A stretch of DNA of 64,000 bases, from NCBI RefSeq assembly GCF_000204055.1, contig NW_006768846.1, positions 186,001 through 250,000 of the forward strand, read 5' to 3'. Below are positions 12,225-23,612 of the stretch, in pieces. The DNA is from Melampsora larici-populina 98AG31 (taxonomy: Eukaryota; Basidiomycota; Pucciniomycetes; Pucciniales; Melampsoraceae). The position numbers and the translations under genes are program-made. How positions within the stretch are numbered: the stretch's first letter is position 1; each line of letters starts with the position of its first letter. A model generated the notes under the pieces. It was not told where the DNA came from and ran no database searches. It saw only the letters and a program-made list of their open reading frames with translations.

Positions 12225-13348
12225 CTATATCCAATACCCACAGACCGCATATAACTTATGCATGAGACCTCCTGTGAAAGTGTTCCAAGTCACATTCATG
12301 ATGATATCAATCTTTTCTTCTAACGCGGTGCGGCCAAGAATTTGTGTTCGACGGAAAGCTGATTTTAGGACGCTGAAGGCCTTCTCTATCGGGTTAAAAT
12401 CTGGAGAGTAGGGAGGTAAGTACATAATCCGAATACCCCTTTCCTCGGCCAATTCAGCAATTCGTCCTCCATGGTGGATGCGTGCATTATCCATAATCAA
12501 GACGGAGTTTGCCTGCGGGTATGGATTCATAAGAGGAAACTACCACCGAGGTGGTCAGAGACGATGAAGAAGAAATACATAAGCAAATAGAAATCAGACT
12601 TACCAGTTGATGTTTGAGAAAACCTTCAAAATCTTTGCGATCAAAGCTTCCAACTTGGCACGCCATTGCCAACACACCCCCTTTGAAGATAGCGGGTAGC
12701 AGAGAATAACGTTTGCCACCGCGGCTCCAGGGCATTCTTTTTGTGCGGTGCCCTTTAGCAGCCCAACCGTTTTCTCTGCGCAGAGCCCTCTCCTGAATGG
12801 CGCATTCATCTAGGGTTATATTATCAGTTTGACGCTTTCAGCTCACCCAAAAGGACAGAAATCAATGTACCCAAAAAGACCATCATTTCAGGACGCAAAC
12901 CACCCACGGCATGTAGATATCGAGCGCGCTGGTCGGCGCTTTGGTTCGGGTGGACCGTGCGGGTTTTCTTCAAGGTTAATGACAAACGGGTTTTCAAGTC
13001 TTCGGCGATGGTTTGAAGGGAGACCCATTTGCCAAATTCTCGATATACAGCGAAGCGAATTTCGTCCAGATACATCGTGGGGTTCTCATCAACCAGCGTA
13101 AGCATGAAATCACGATGGTCGTCATCCAACCTCGTATTGCGACCAAGTGTGTCATATTCGGCCGGATTTCGTACAACTGAGAATGTGTTCCGGTATAGAG
13201 ATTCCCATCGCGAGAGGGTACGCAAACTGACAGGAGATCGCAGCATCGCTTTGACCTCACGTTTGGTCATACCTTCGCGAAGGTACTGGATGGCCAGTAC
13301 CTTGATGCCGGCATCGTACTTTCCCGGTCGGACTCGTGGTGTTCGCAT
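12225..13348 (-). CDS. Tc1/mariner-class DD34E transposase (332 aa)
   Basis: Exons 12871-13348, 12604-12809 and 12225-12539 join in phase. The N-terminal helix-turn-helix (about residues 15-55: VLAIQYLREGMTKREVKAML, then LRTLSRWESLYR) is followed by a second winged-helix-like part. The DDE catalytic domain shows D1 in MMVFLDECAIQERAL (formed across intron 1), D2 in SVLIMDNARIHHGG, and Glu in PPYSPDFNPIEKAFSVLK. There are 34 residues between D2 and E. The protein length is normal for the family and no stops interrupt it. It should cut and paste the element at TA sites, in agreement with the flanking TA duplications. Confidence 0.93.
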
Positions 13349-13489
13349 CTCGGAAACCTAACAAATGCAGAAATGAATCAGTCGAAGTTGGGGAAGGATA
13401 GCGACCAGAAAGAAGAAATGACGAATAGGCAAAGAACAACTGACAGATGTCCGGAATGATGGTGGTTTGACAGAAGGAACAGTTGGTGC

Positions 13490-13775
13490 TTGATACTGGA
13501 GGCCTTTCGATATATGGAAGGGATGGTGAACACACTGAAGGACCGGTCGAAGCACCGGGTTGAAGAGATGATTGACGAAAGGGTATTGATGAAAGGGTAG
13601 ACCGTAGGATACGGATCTGGATGGTGTGGGAGGAGTGATCGATCATGGATGGTCGAAGAATCACGGAGTTCTCGGACGGAGTTCTCTGATACAGCCCTGT
13701 ATACGCTGTATTTTAGGGCAAACCTTATGTGCAAAAAAAAAAAAAGGAAAAAGACACGAATTTCCTGAACAGCTG
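13490..13775 (-). repeat. Right terminal inverted repeat of the Tc1/mariner element
   Basis: Reverse complement of 8665-8940, with an extra 13-bp tandem copy of the motif GAGAACTCCGT in the outer third. It begins about 140 bp upstream of the transposase start codon, so it probably carries that gene's promoter. Confidence 0.93.
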
Positions 13776-13777
13776 TA

Positions 13778-14437
13778 TTATGAAAAAGGGCTTTTTATAG
13801 AATTCCGCTATCCCAGAGTGCAGTCTGTACAAAAAAGAATATTAGCCGTGTTCAAACCAAACCCGGTCGACTCAAAAACACCCAGTTGCGTTTTTGGTGG
13901 TCACTTTGTGTATCTAGTGACAGCTCTTGACAGCTTCCAGCCAAAAAGTCAACCGGGTGTACCGGGTTTTCGTGTAACCGGGTGTACAAAAAAGAAAATG
14001 AAAGAAGAGAATCAGTTTCAAGAATTACAACATGAATCAAGGTTATCCTGAACATATCAAACTCATGATCAATGTATTGGAGAGACAATCAAGCCAAAAT
14101 TGACTGTTTCTTTTACAGCAGGCAAAAACAATTATATATTAGTAGCATCAGCAGCCTGAGGCAAACCACCAAAACCAAAAGACCAACAATCAATTCAAAT
14201 CCAAATCAAACCAAAAAGAGCAAAAGAGCAATAGAAGACAAACTGAGGATGAATAATAAGTCTAGCCCTGTTCAACTGAGTTACACTCCATAAGATCTAC
14301 TTTGCAGCTTTATTAACATCATTCACACAAGTATACTCAGGGAAATGTGTTTGAGTGGGCCTTGAGGTAATTTAGCTTTAAACAAATCAATTTTAATGAA
14401 AAATGAAATGATTGAAATTCTTAAAAATCATCAAGAG
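13778..14437. other. Intergenic, CCGGGT-rich remnant
   Basis: No gene. About 13855-13990 contains several CCCGGT/ACCGGGT motifs in opposite orientations, like the subterminal motifs of the Harbinger element at 51096-55394. It may be a decayed fragment of a related element. Confidence 0.35.
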
Positions 14438-14722
14438 TTAGGGCGCGTTCACTTAGGTCGTGTTCACTTAAGCCAGATTTCGTGAAGTCGCATTCCGAGC
14501 AACCACTTTTCTACATGTAGAAAAGTGATTTTTGTAAAAAAGCCCAAAATCCGCGTTTTGTCAGAATTCGTGAAAAATGATGTAATGAAGCGTTTGATTT
14601 GATGATCATTAAGGACGGTTTTCGAATCTTTGAAAACCAGAACGGTCTTGAGAGTTGCAATGAACAAAAAAAGGTTATGAGCCTTTGATAATCCAAATCA
14701 TCCCTTTTTCCAAGTTCCCATC

Positions 14723-16019
14723 ATGTCGAGTTCCTCCGATTCCGACTCTGACACATCCTCTATATCCATTCGACCCGCGATTGCAGTTCTCAAGATTATC
14801 ATCAAGGCCGGAATTGATTACATTGCTTCAATAACCACCGAGAAAAAGCCATGTCGAACATCAAAGCTTCGAGGAAATCAATATACAAATGAGATCCTCG
14901 AAGGCAGTGATGTTCGGTTTCGAGAACTTTGTCGAATGGACAAACTTGCCTTTAAGGGACTAATCAAAGCCCTTAAAGGCAAGCTTGTCATCCACTGCAA
15001 GCGTAGTGTTACGGTGGAAGAGCAAATAATGATCTTTTTATATATCATTGGAAACTCTGGCTCCAATCGAGTCGCCGGAGAGCGCTTTCAACGCTCTGGA
15101 CACACCATCAGCCGTTATTTCAACAAAGTCTGCCGGGCCATAGCATCTCTCGAATCAATATATATCGTCCAGCCTACCGGAGGAGAGATTTGTCCAAAGG
15201 AGATTAGGAATAACCCACGGTTCTTCCCATACTTTGAGAAATGTGTGGGTGCCATCGATGGCACCCACATTCCTTGTATTGTTCCTGCCGACCGACAACC
15301 AGCCCATTGAAACCGCAAAGGGGATCTTAGCCAGAACGTTCTAGCCGGGTGTTCAACCAACATGATGTTCACATTTGTTTACGCCGGTTTGGAAGGATCT
15401 CATGCGGATGCTCGGGTTCTTCATTGAGCACTTGAAGAACGAAGATTTGTAGTTCCTGAAGGTGAGAAACTTACAAATCTTTGTTCTTCTTTTCCTTTTG
15501 TATACTTTGATATTGATCTGTTTGTTCAACTCAGATTGGTTCTATCTCGCCGACGCTGGTTATGCCAACGTACCAGGTTTTTTAACCCCTTATCGATCGG
15601 TGCGGTATCACCTCAAGGAGTGGAGGAATTCTCACTTGACACCACAAAATGCAAAAGAACTTTATAACCACCGACATTCAGCACTTCGAATCGTCATCAA
15701 ACGGATTTTTGGTGTCTCAAAAATGAGATTTCCCATTCTGGCCTTGATGCCATCTTATCCTTATAAGACACAAGTCATGATTGTTGTAGCGTGCTGTGTC
15801 CTACACAATATCATCAAAATCGAATCGGGCGAGGATGAATTTTTTGCTGAATACATGTTGAAGGAGCGCTTGGAAAGGCGAATGGCCGATGATGGTGAAC
15901 CAGATTGGGTTGAACCTAACCCAAATCAGCGGACTCAAGCATCTGAACATAGGGACCACCTTGCTGATTGGATGTTCCGTGATTTTGTTGATGCACCAGC
16001 GGCGCGTAGGCAGGTTTAA
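14723..16019 (+). pseudogene. Harbinger transposase, inactivated
   Basis: Two exons (14723-15461, 15535-16019) would encode about 407 residues. The fold is recognisable: a helix-turn-helix-like N-terminal half, D1 in KCVGAIDGTHIPCI, D2 in FYLADAGYANVPGFLTPYR, and the last catalytic block as RIVIKRIFGVSKMRFP. In-frame TGA codons at 15308-15310 and 15425-15427 interrupt it; in relatives the first site is usually Arg, so both look like CGA to TGA changes. The catalytic Glu expected in VIERxFG is Lys here. Nonsense and active-site loss together indicate a dead enzyme. Confidence 0.88.
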
Positions 16020-16238
16020 TACTTTGAGGCTCATTATTTTAGCAAGATTTCAATTCGAATCAAATCATCATTATATGTGTATTACTTTATAATGTATATT
16101 CTTTATAATTTGTAAGATACATATGAATACTGTAGTTTTTATTTTGTAGGATACAAAAGATGAAATGACAAAGTAAGATAGTTAAATGAAAGATAAAAGG
16201 TATGAAACAAAAAAATATCATATATGAAGATGAAGATA

Positions 16239-17902
16239 TCATTCATTATCTCCATCCTTCTCTTGATACTGATCCAATATGTTGGCTTCACTCTTTAACC
16301 AATCCCAACGATAATTCTTATCCATGTGGTAGAAAAAGGATGCTGAGTCATCTTTCTTCAATTCATTTGCTGCTAAAATGATGTGTTGAGGTTTGAGGTT
16401 GTTGGTGCATCCCTTGTTGAAGATCGCCATAGCTTCCTGTCGCATCGGGTGTTGTTCAGTTTTTATTTTAGCAATAGCCAACTTGTTGCTGTCATTCCTA
16501 TCTTCCATACCTGTAACTCGGTCAACGGCGTTTCTGATTGATTCAGCTACGAGCTTCGGTCCGGTTGTTCGAGAGCGTTTTGAAGTTGAAGCTGAGGGTC
16601 CAATCAGGCTCCGTTTGCTGCGGACAAAGCGGGTCTCTGGGCTGTCGTCCTCGTCAGTGTCACTGTCGTCGAGGGCAGCTTCAGCTGCTGTGAGACCGTC
16701 TTTTCGAGAGCAAGACTTGATGAGAGGGTTGAATCGAAAGAAGGAAAGATTATAAGAAGAAGAAAGATTAGAAATATAACAAAGATTAGAAATAGAACAA
16801 AGTGAATCAAAGAAAAACATCGAAAAATGTATCTTACAGTTCTGTTGTTCCTCCTCTTCTTCTGTGAAGGAGGTGGAGCCCCTCTAAGTTCAATAGCATC
16901 AAGATCCGAGTCTTTGTCCTTATTCGAATCCGATTCCTGAGATCGAGATTGATGTTGGTCTTCATTCAAACCTTCATCAATACCCCTTGCAAATACAAAT
17001 GGTGAAGATGAGAATCATCAAACTTACCATTATTTTCCTCGTCTTCATTTTCCTCATCTTCGTTTTCCTCATAGTCATCATCACATAAGTCAACTGCCTT
17101 CTTTTTAATACTTTGAGTTCCGTATCCATCGTTACCGTTGGCTCGAAGGTTCTTCGCAGGCACGACCGTTTGTACAGCTTCATAGGCGGGAAAACCGCTG
17201 TGTCGAATTGGTTTGGCATCAACATTTCCTTCCTATTATGTAATGATTGATAGCCATCACCTGAATCAACTAGTTGTCTATGTTAAAGTTAATTTAAAGG
17301 GACTTGCTTACCTTTTCAATCCAATTAAGCCACCAGTCCTTATCAGCATGGACCTCACCAGTCATTGTATTGGTTCCAGGAGCGCCGGAAGAATCGATGA
17401 TCTTGTCGAAAGCCTTGAGAGTCTTCTTCAACTATGTACATATAAAAAAAACATAAAGAGAGTCAGTCGAGCTGAAATGAAAGAATAAAATCAGAATTAC
17501 CCTTTGAAAATGATTTTTTAATCGTCTCAAAGATGCGTCGGTTTTGAATTTGGTGTTGAAGTTTTCTAAAACAACTTTCCAAGCCTCGGTCTTGAGGCCA
17601 CCATTGTTACCTCGGCCGAGATCCATTTGATGTTTGATTTTGTCGATGAGATAGAGAGTATCCTTATGAGCCCATGAGTCACCAGCGGCGCCTTTATCTT
17701 CAGTTTCAGCTTCAACTTCATCTGCCTTCTTATCTTTCACTTTATCTTTCTTTTTATCAGTGACTTTAGTTGACTTGTTCGGTTTCGGTTTTGGTTTCGG
17801 TGTTGGTTTTGGTTTTTGTTTGTCTTTTGATTTGTTTTTTAATCTTAAGTTTTTCACTGGTTCAATTTCAATTTCTTCAGGATCAGAATCGGATCGAGGC
17901 AT
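16239..17902 (-). CDS. Harbinger Myb/SANT-like partner protein (445 aa)
   Basis: Exons 17501-17902, 17312-17431, 17028-17232, 16838-16971 and 16239-16715 join in phase. A Lys/Pro-rich N-terminus (repeated KPKP) precedes a Myb/SANT-like trihelix domain: WAHKDTLYLIDKIKHQMDLG, LKTEAWKVVLENFN and a third helix, then HADKDWWLNWIE. Next come an acidic Asp/Glu run and a basic, Ser-rich C-terminal half. Harbinger elements encode such a protein to bring the transposase to the nucleus and the element ends. The frame is open, in contrast to the broken transposase. It could act in trans for relatives. Confidence 0.85.
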
Positions 17903-18429
17903 ATTGAATCGAGAGTGTAGTCGACAGAAGATGAAGGAAAAGGTTGGATTTGAAGTAAGACTGGTGATGGTTTTCGAAGACGGTGGTGAATGATAAGACC
18001 GGTGATGGTTTTCAAAGAAGGTGGTGAATGATGGTATTTGAAAGGTTCTGTACGGTGGAAGGTACCTTGTAGATTTCGATAGAGGTTTACGAAAGAGTCG
18101 ATAATGTGATTTATAGGAGGAAAAATTCGATAAAAGTGAATTGTGGGAAATCGACTGAAAAGTCGCATTTTACAAGCATTCTGCGCATTACAGAATGCTT
18201 GTAAATAACATATCGAACACATTTCACAGAATGCGAATTCTTGACATCCAAGAATGTGAATTTTTCCGAAAATGCGCTTAAGTGAACGTGCCCTTAAGGA
18301 ATTTCTGACCAGAAATCACATTCTGTAAAATTTTTAATGCAAAAATGAAACACACACCACCAAATAGACACTTTAAATTTTGCAGAATGTGATTTCTCAC
18401 CAGAAATTGCTTAAGTGAACGTGCCCTTA

Positions 18430-19700
18430 ATGACTGTGAGGTTGGACTTGGTTAACTTGGATATAAAGATCATTTTAGTTGCTTCAAATGAATTTAAAAT
18501 GGGTATATAATTTATTCTACCATGTGCACAAAGGTATGGTAGGCTGTGTTTTTTGATTTGATTGATAATTTTGACGATTCTTGGTATTTCTCCCCAAACA
18601 TACTTGATCCTATACACAAAACTTACAAAAGACTAAAACCCAAAATCAATCAAAACAAATTTCTATCTTTCTCTAGGTTGTAAAACACTTTCAATTGAAG
18701 AGACAAAAAGAGACTCACCTCTACATGATTTATGATTTCAGATTTTGATCAAACAGGTGGATAAGAATTTCAATACATTCATCCAATTGATTTTGCCTCC
18801 AAATTTCACCTCTCTTTCTTCTTGATGAGTATCAAAGAATGAGACACAAAATCTGATCAATTCACCTAAACCAAGCCATTGTGTGGATAAATGGTGACAT
18901 CAAAGTGTGCAAGGTTGAAAGATATGATGTAAATAAGAAAATGGATAGTTTGGGTCACAGTCTAGGTTGATGAAGCAAAGAAAAGGCATTGGACACAAGG
19001 CAATCCCCAACTGGTCCTGGAGCTTCCAGTGCATGGCCTCTTGTTAGGCTGAGAGATGATGTGATACTGTTTCATTATCTTCTTGATTGAAAAATGAGTG
19101 ATAGTTCCGTGAAGATATTGAAGGAAACTGAATTGAACGTCACGTAGTGACGTCATGCTGAGGAGCAGGACGCGCATACTGTTATATGCATTATAGAAGA
19201 GTTTCTCTTTTCTAACATCTTATGTAATCATTGAGTTCAAGTTGTTACTATATTAGAACAAGTGTTGTACACATCTAGTTGTTCTTTTTCTCTTATCGAA
19301 CTCATTATCAGAAACCTTTCTCAATCTCCTTTCTTAGATTGTGGTTTCTTTTGATCAAGCATCAGTCACGCATAAGACTGATACTAGATCCTTAATCTAT
19401 TCAGGTATTGTGGTTTCTTTCGATCAAGCATCAGTCACACATAAGACTGATACTAGATCCTCAATCTATTCAGATAAAGAACCATTCCTGAATCTCTTTA
19501 ACTGGGGACAGCCTGAAGCTTTTTTCCATGTCTGATTCCTATTGATACGGCAATCTCATTGAACTGATGCTCACCACAGCATTTGAAATCTTGGAAACAT
19601 TTACAAAAATGGTTGTTATGTCCTTCAATAAAAGTTCTCAATGCAAGATGGCTGCCTTTGACTCAAGAGGTAGATGAATTGCTGAAATGTGGAGTAGAAG
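18430..19700. other. Intergenic, possible LTR-retrotransposon debris
   Basis: No gene recognised. From about 19180 a segment starting TGTTATATGCATTATAG followed by TTGTGGTTTC resembles the end of a copia-type LTR and its leader, but no matching second LTR was found here. Confidence 0.3.
19338..19474. repeat. Tandem duplication, 2 x about 69 bp
   Basis: ATTGTGGTTTCTTTYGATCA begins each unit (19338 and 19407). The two copies differ at only a few bases, mostly C/T. Function unknown. Confidence 0.85.
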
Positions 19701-20560
19701 AGCTGAAGATCTGAACAAATTAGTTTGATCAATGAAGTCAAGCATGTTTGTGGTACGTGAGGATGTTGTGCAACAGTGAATGATATGTGTGAACTTGTAG
19801 TACCAACAATGTGGAGGAGTGGAAGGGTGAATCAGTTTGATTTATAGGTGCAATCCAGTCCAAGTACCATAGGAAAATGGCGAGCAAGATGGATAGTGTT
19901 AGGACTTGCAAAAGCCCAGTTGAGCTCAGTGACTAAATCAGAAAAACCCTGAATCAGGGATCTTCCATTAAGCCACCCTTTCTTATGACAAGCACAAGCG
20001 TTATAAATATCCCGCACAAGGGGTTTTGCACCACTAGTCACCTCAAGGAGGGATTGAATCTGGCGGGGTTGACATCCTGCAGCAGTGAGTAAGGCAACCT
20101 TCTTATTGTTTTGGGTCCAATTTGTCAATATTGGCGTTTGTTGTGGGGCTGGTCAAAGGGAGGGTGATTGTGAATTTTTTTGTGTGGGTTCTTGACCCTG
20201 TCAGAAGTTACAACCCATTGTGCCTTGGAAGAGTGATGATTAAGAGACACCTCAAATGTGCATCCTGTCTTCTTAGATGAAGTCAAGCAAGCCTTGTCCT
20301 TGTCCTCCTTTTCCTTAGAGTTGATGGTTTAGATGGGAGTTTTGAGTTTGACATGGCTGCTGGCCTTTGAGCACCCAAGGTAGGTCCAGATAATCCGTTG
20401 ATTTTTGGTCTTGTGGCTTTTGATATATACCACATATCCTTGATTCCGTGCAACGGCATTTAAATACATAAGATTGACTTCCTTTTTGACAAATGGCTTC
20501 CCAATCTTGGGTGATTCCATTTGGCGTGCTGGTTCAAAACTTGAGTCAAAGAAGCTCATT
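19700..20560 (-). pseudogene. Decayed MULE transposase with FAR1-like N-terminus
   Basis: Fragments in order on the minus strand: a FAR1-type zinc-binding start (PARQMESPKIGKPFVKKEVN near 20520, CTFEVSLNHHSSKAQW and HKKIHNHPP near 20170-20270); a middle part (QIQSLLEV, LVRDIYNACA); then the MULE catalytic start HFPMVLGLDCTYKSN. After that a TGA at 19829-19831 stands where relatives have Arg, and LPLLHIVGTTSSH continues in the same frame. A TAA near 20327 and a frame change near 20130 also break it. No element ends were found. Family membership is clear and the copy is dead. Confidence 0.75.
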
Positions 20561-20982
20561 AATGTTAGTATTATGACAGTGATCTATGTGAAGTTAACAT
20601 CAATCATACCAATAGGGGGAAATCATTGTCTTGCTTGGACTCAAATTCTTAATCTAGAATTCCATTGTCCACTCGATTGGTCTATGTGGGGACAATAAGC
20701 AAAAAAAGGCCAGTCAACCTCCTGTAACACATAATGTAAAGAGAAAACATGGAAATGAGTTGACACAACAAAACCTGGACAGACAGGTTGGAGTGAGCCT
20801 AAGATGACTCAAAGATGTTACAAAGAAAAGAAAAGGGCAGAGGAAACTTGATGCCTTACCTGTGAGGACACAGGAATGAAAATGTGGGTAGGGAAGTCTA
20901 TTGTAACAAATGAGTACTGGTCCAGGTGTGTAAAATGAAAATGAGTCAAAAGAGTCAAAAGAATAAAAAGAACTCACTCTAA

Positions 20983-21127
20983 GGGCGCGTTTACTTAAGG
21001 AATTTCTGACCAGAAATCACATTCTGTAAAATTTTTAATGCAAAAATGAAACATACACCACCAAATAGACACTTTAAATTTTACAGAATGTGATTTCTCA
21101 CCAGAAATTGCTCAAGTGAACGCGCCC
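20983..21127. mobile_element. Complete Harbinger MITE (145 bp)
   Basis: It runs from GGGCGCGTTTACTTAAGG to its near reverse complement, flanked by TAA at 20980-20982 and 21128-21130. The inner inverted repeat pairs TTTCTGACCAGAAATCACATT with AATGTGATTTCTCACCAGAAA-type sequence. It matches the split copy at 14441-14455 plus 18294-18426. Confidence 0.92.
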
Positions 21128-21130
21128 TAA

Positions 21131-23612
21131 GTGTCCAAGTTCCACACAATGAGGAGGGAACAAGGAGCTTGAAAGGCTCAGAGTATAAATGAAAAAGAAA
21201 CATGCGCACAAATTCTGCTCAGAAGCAAGGGGTGGCAGATGAAGACACACTTGCAGTACAAGTAACACTAGATGAATTAGTTCAGCTCTTGAAAAGGAAA
21301 TCATAATCACTACTAACTAGTAGAGACCATTATCCTCCACTTCAACCATTTCCATATCAGGATACTTGCACATGATGGACTTGAATAATATCACAACACA
21401 TAAGACATAAATTTGTACTAAACAGACCTGTTGGGTGATTAGAAGATGTTGTGGTGTGAAGAGCAGATGAAGCAGGTGTAGGCGGAAAGTTTTTATTGTC
21501 TTTCAAGCCGTTAGGAAGTGAAGGATGTGGAGGTTGAAGGACACAGATAGGGGAAGGAGGTGCGATACAGGGGATTAGGGATGAGCACTGGTTGTGCTGG
21601 GTGTTCAGTTGGAAGGCCCAGCTGACAATGTTTCTGGCCAAGTGCAGATATAAGAAGGGATGTGGATATTCAAGCCCAGGAGGTGGGTAGCAATAGTTTG
21701 GATGAATGAAAGGTTGTGTTGTGTTGTTACTTTGGATTGAGCCAATTGAGGTTGAGGCCATTGCAGAGCGGGACATATCATAGTGGTTTTGCTTGGACAT
21801 GGCATTAAAGATGAGAGTTAACACCAAACAGGGATTGTTGGAATGAGGGAGATGGAGAGTCAAACTTAAAGTAGACGATTGGGATGGCTGTAATGTGGAT
21901 TGGAACAAGCAATCAGTAGAGGAAGGCTTGACTCTGATAGTTCTTGCTCAACAGGAAGGAGCAGAAGGAGGGAGGGAAGGAAACGTACAATCATGAGACA
22001 CATCATCTTGTGTTGATGTGCCTTGAAAGGTGGTTGGTTTCCCTGCATACAGGGCAGAGGCTGGGTGGTTGTGGTTAGTTTGGTTTGCTGTGGGTGGTTA
22101 GTTCAAAGGATGGAATAATTCAGTGAAGTGGCTAAGTTTGTTATTGTGATGCCACCCCTGTGAAGTTGAGGAATGGGGATGAATAGCCCAGTATTCTCAT
22201 TGGGGGCTATATTTCCCGCACTGTATCTGCCCAGTGTACTGCCAGGGGTGTGTGTTGTAGCCTAGATTGGGTTGGTACCACACGGGTATCTACAGGTATT
22301 AACCCCAAATAAGTGGGTGTTGGGTTTTTCATCCTGGGCAGGAAATAGTGGTTTCCTTAGTTTAAGGGTATTCTTAAAAGAAAGAAAATGTTTCAGTTTA
22401 TGGTCTATTTTATTTAACATAGTTTATTTTGCTTTAGTTTTTTGGTTTAGTTTATGATTTATTTTATGTGACATGGTTTATTTTCTACAGTTCTTTATTT
22501 TAGTTTATTGTTTTAATGGTTTATATTTATCAAATTTATATTTATGTTTCTTTGGGTGGTTTACATTTTTTTAGTTGTTTGTGTTAGCTACATTGTGTTG
22601 TTGTATGGACCACTAAAGTATACAACTAAACCTGAATTCAATACAAAATGGGTAGATTTCCATTGGACTGAGATAAGCCTCTCTTAGGTATTATCCTAGA
22701 TGAGGATGGTGTCCGGTATTTTCAAAGTCTTCATAATCCTCCCTATGCATCTTTCCCTTTTGTGTCATAAATATAGTGATCAAACCTCCATTCCTGAAGA
22801 TGCAAGGATATATGAAGAGATATATTACAAAGATAGTTTCATAGTTTTCAACTGTGGAAATGGGACTCCAAGTTTTGAATCCAAAAGTTTTTGCACACAG
22901 AACAAATCAAGTTTTGATACCATATCCATTGCCAAAGTCATGACGCTGTAAATTTGTCACCTGAATTGAGAATATTCAAAAAGTTGATCAGAAGAGGAAA
23001 CCTGAGTCCGTACAGGCATACATAAAAGGTACATGGTCATAGAATGAAGAAGGGAAAGGCTAAAAATGTAACTGTATCAAGTGATCTTCACAACAAGGGA
23101 GAATGTTATAAAAGTGAGAGGAACATCATATCAGGCACAATGATGATCTCAAGTCTTTCAGACTTATCCCTCACTGAACATTAAATGCACACACATAAGA
23201 AGATGTGCTTGCACTCAAGCGGATTATATCAAATTTTGGAGATGAGAGCTCAGGTTTGAAGTGAATCCAATGAAGAAGATACATGTCATTATTATAAGAT
23301 GTAGAGTGCAAATAGATAAATACATTGGATTGAGAAGAATGATTTGAGATTTGAAAAGATGGAACAGATTCAATGGAGAAGAAATGCTGAGGTATATTAA
23401 AGGTGGCACTATTACTGATATATTGATGAAAAAATAACTAAAAAACTTCAATTGAGAAAAGTCACATAATAAGATACAAACTTCGCAAATATGATGATAA
23501 TTATCAAACAAAAAGATGAATGATATTTGAGGCCAGTGATCATCATCCACAGGGAGTTTTTGAAGATGAAAAGTGTGTCATGCCATATAACGACATCACT
23601 TCTTTGTTCACA
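21131..23612. other. Intergenic, no gene recognised
   Basis: The minus strand has one open frame at 21357-21908 (183 codons, Ser/Pro/His-rich) with no recognised domain; it may be chance or transposon debris. About 22370-22560 is T-rich with repeated GTTTATTTTA-like motifs. The remainder is AT-rich with no supported gene. Confidence 0.4.

Larger units (their letters stand above)
8665..13775. mobile_element. Two-gene Tc1/mariner-class transposon, complete (5111 bp)
   Basis: The element starts CAGCTGTTCAGGAAATTCGT and ends with its reverse complement, flanked by TA at 8663-8664 and 13776-13777, the Tc1/mariner target. The inverted repeats are 276 and 286 bp and nearly identical. Inside are two convergent, apparently intact multi-exon genes: an unfamiliar 663-aa protein on + (9212-11531) and a DD34E transposase on - (12225-13348). 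About 690 bp between their stops holds three strong hairpins. Near-identical ends and open frames suggest recent activity. Long inverted repeats and a large second gene are unusual for this superfamily, whose members usually carry one gene. Confidence 0.92.
14456..18293. mobile_element. PIF/Harbinger DNA transposon with two genes (3838 bp)
   Basis: Left end GGTCGTGTTCACTTAAG and right end CTTAAGTGAACGTGCCC are imperfect inverted repeats, flanked by TTA at 14453-14455 and 18294-18296, the usual 3-bp Harbinger target. It carries a transposase on + and a Myb/SANT-like protein on -, in convergent order, as expected for this superfamily. The transposase is broken, so the copy is not autonomous. 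Confidence 0.9.
14441..18426. mobile_element. Harbinger MITE split by a larger Harbinger insertion
   Basis: The MITE left end (GGGCGCGTTCACTTA, 14441-14455) and the rest of the MITE (18294-18426) are separated by the element at 14456-18293. Joined, they match the complete 145-bp MITE at 20983-21127. The outer target copies are TTA at 14438-14440 and 18427-18429. The inner insertion used the TTA inside the MITE's own inverted repeat. Confidence 0.88.

Noticed and set aside
17760..17993. Plus-strand frame with a Gly/Phe-rich repeat
   Set aside because: It is the shadow of the Lys/Pro-rich coding repeat of the minus-strand Myb-like gene.
19180..19500. Copia-type LTR and primer site
   Set aside because: The start and leader resemble one, but there is no second LTR, target duplication or pol sequence here.
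1..20560. TGA read as an amino acid in this genome
   Set aside because: Host genes and intact transposon genes use TGA as a normal stop (for example the CoA-transferase at 40055-40057), and the internal TGA codons occur only in genes that look dead.
21357..21908. 183-codon minus-strand frame
   Set aside because: Compositionally biased, no motif, in a transposon-rich spacer; not enough to call a gene.
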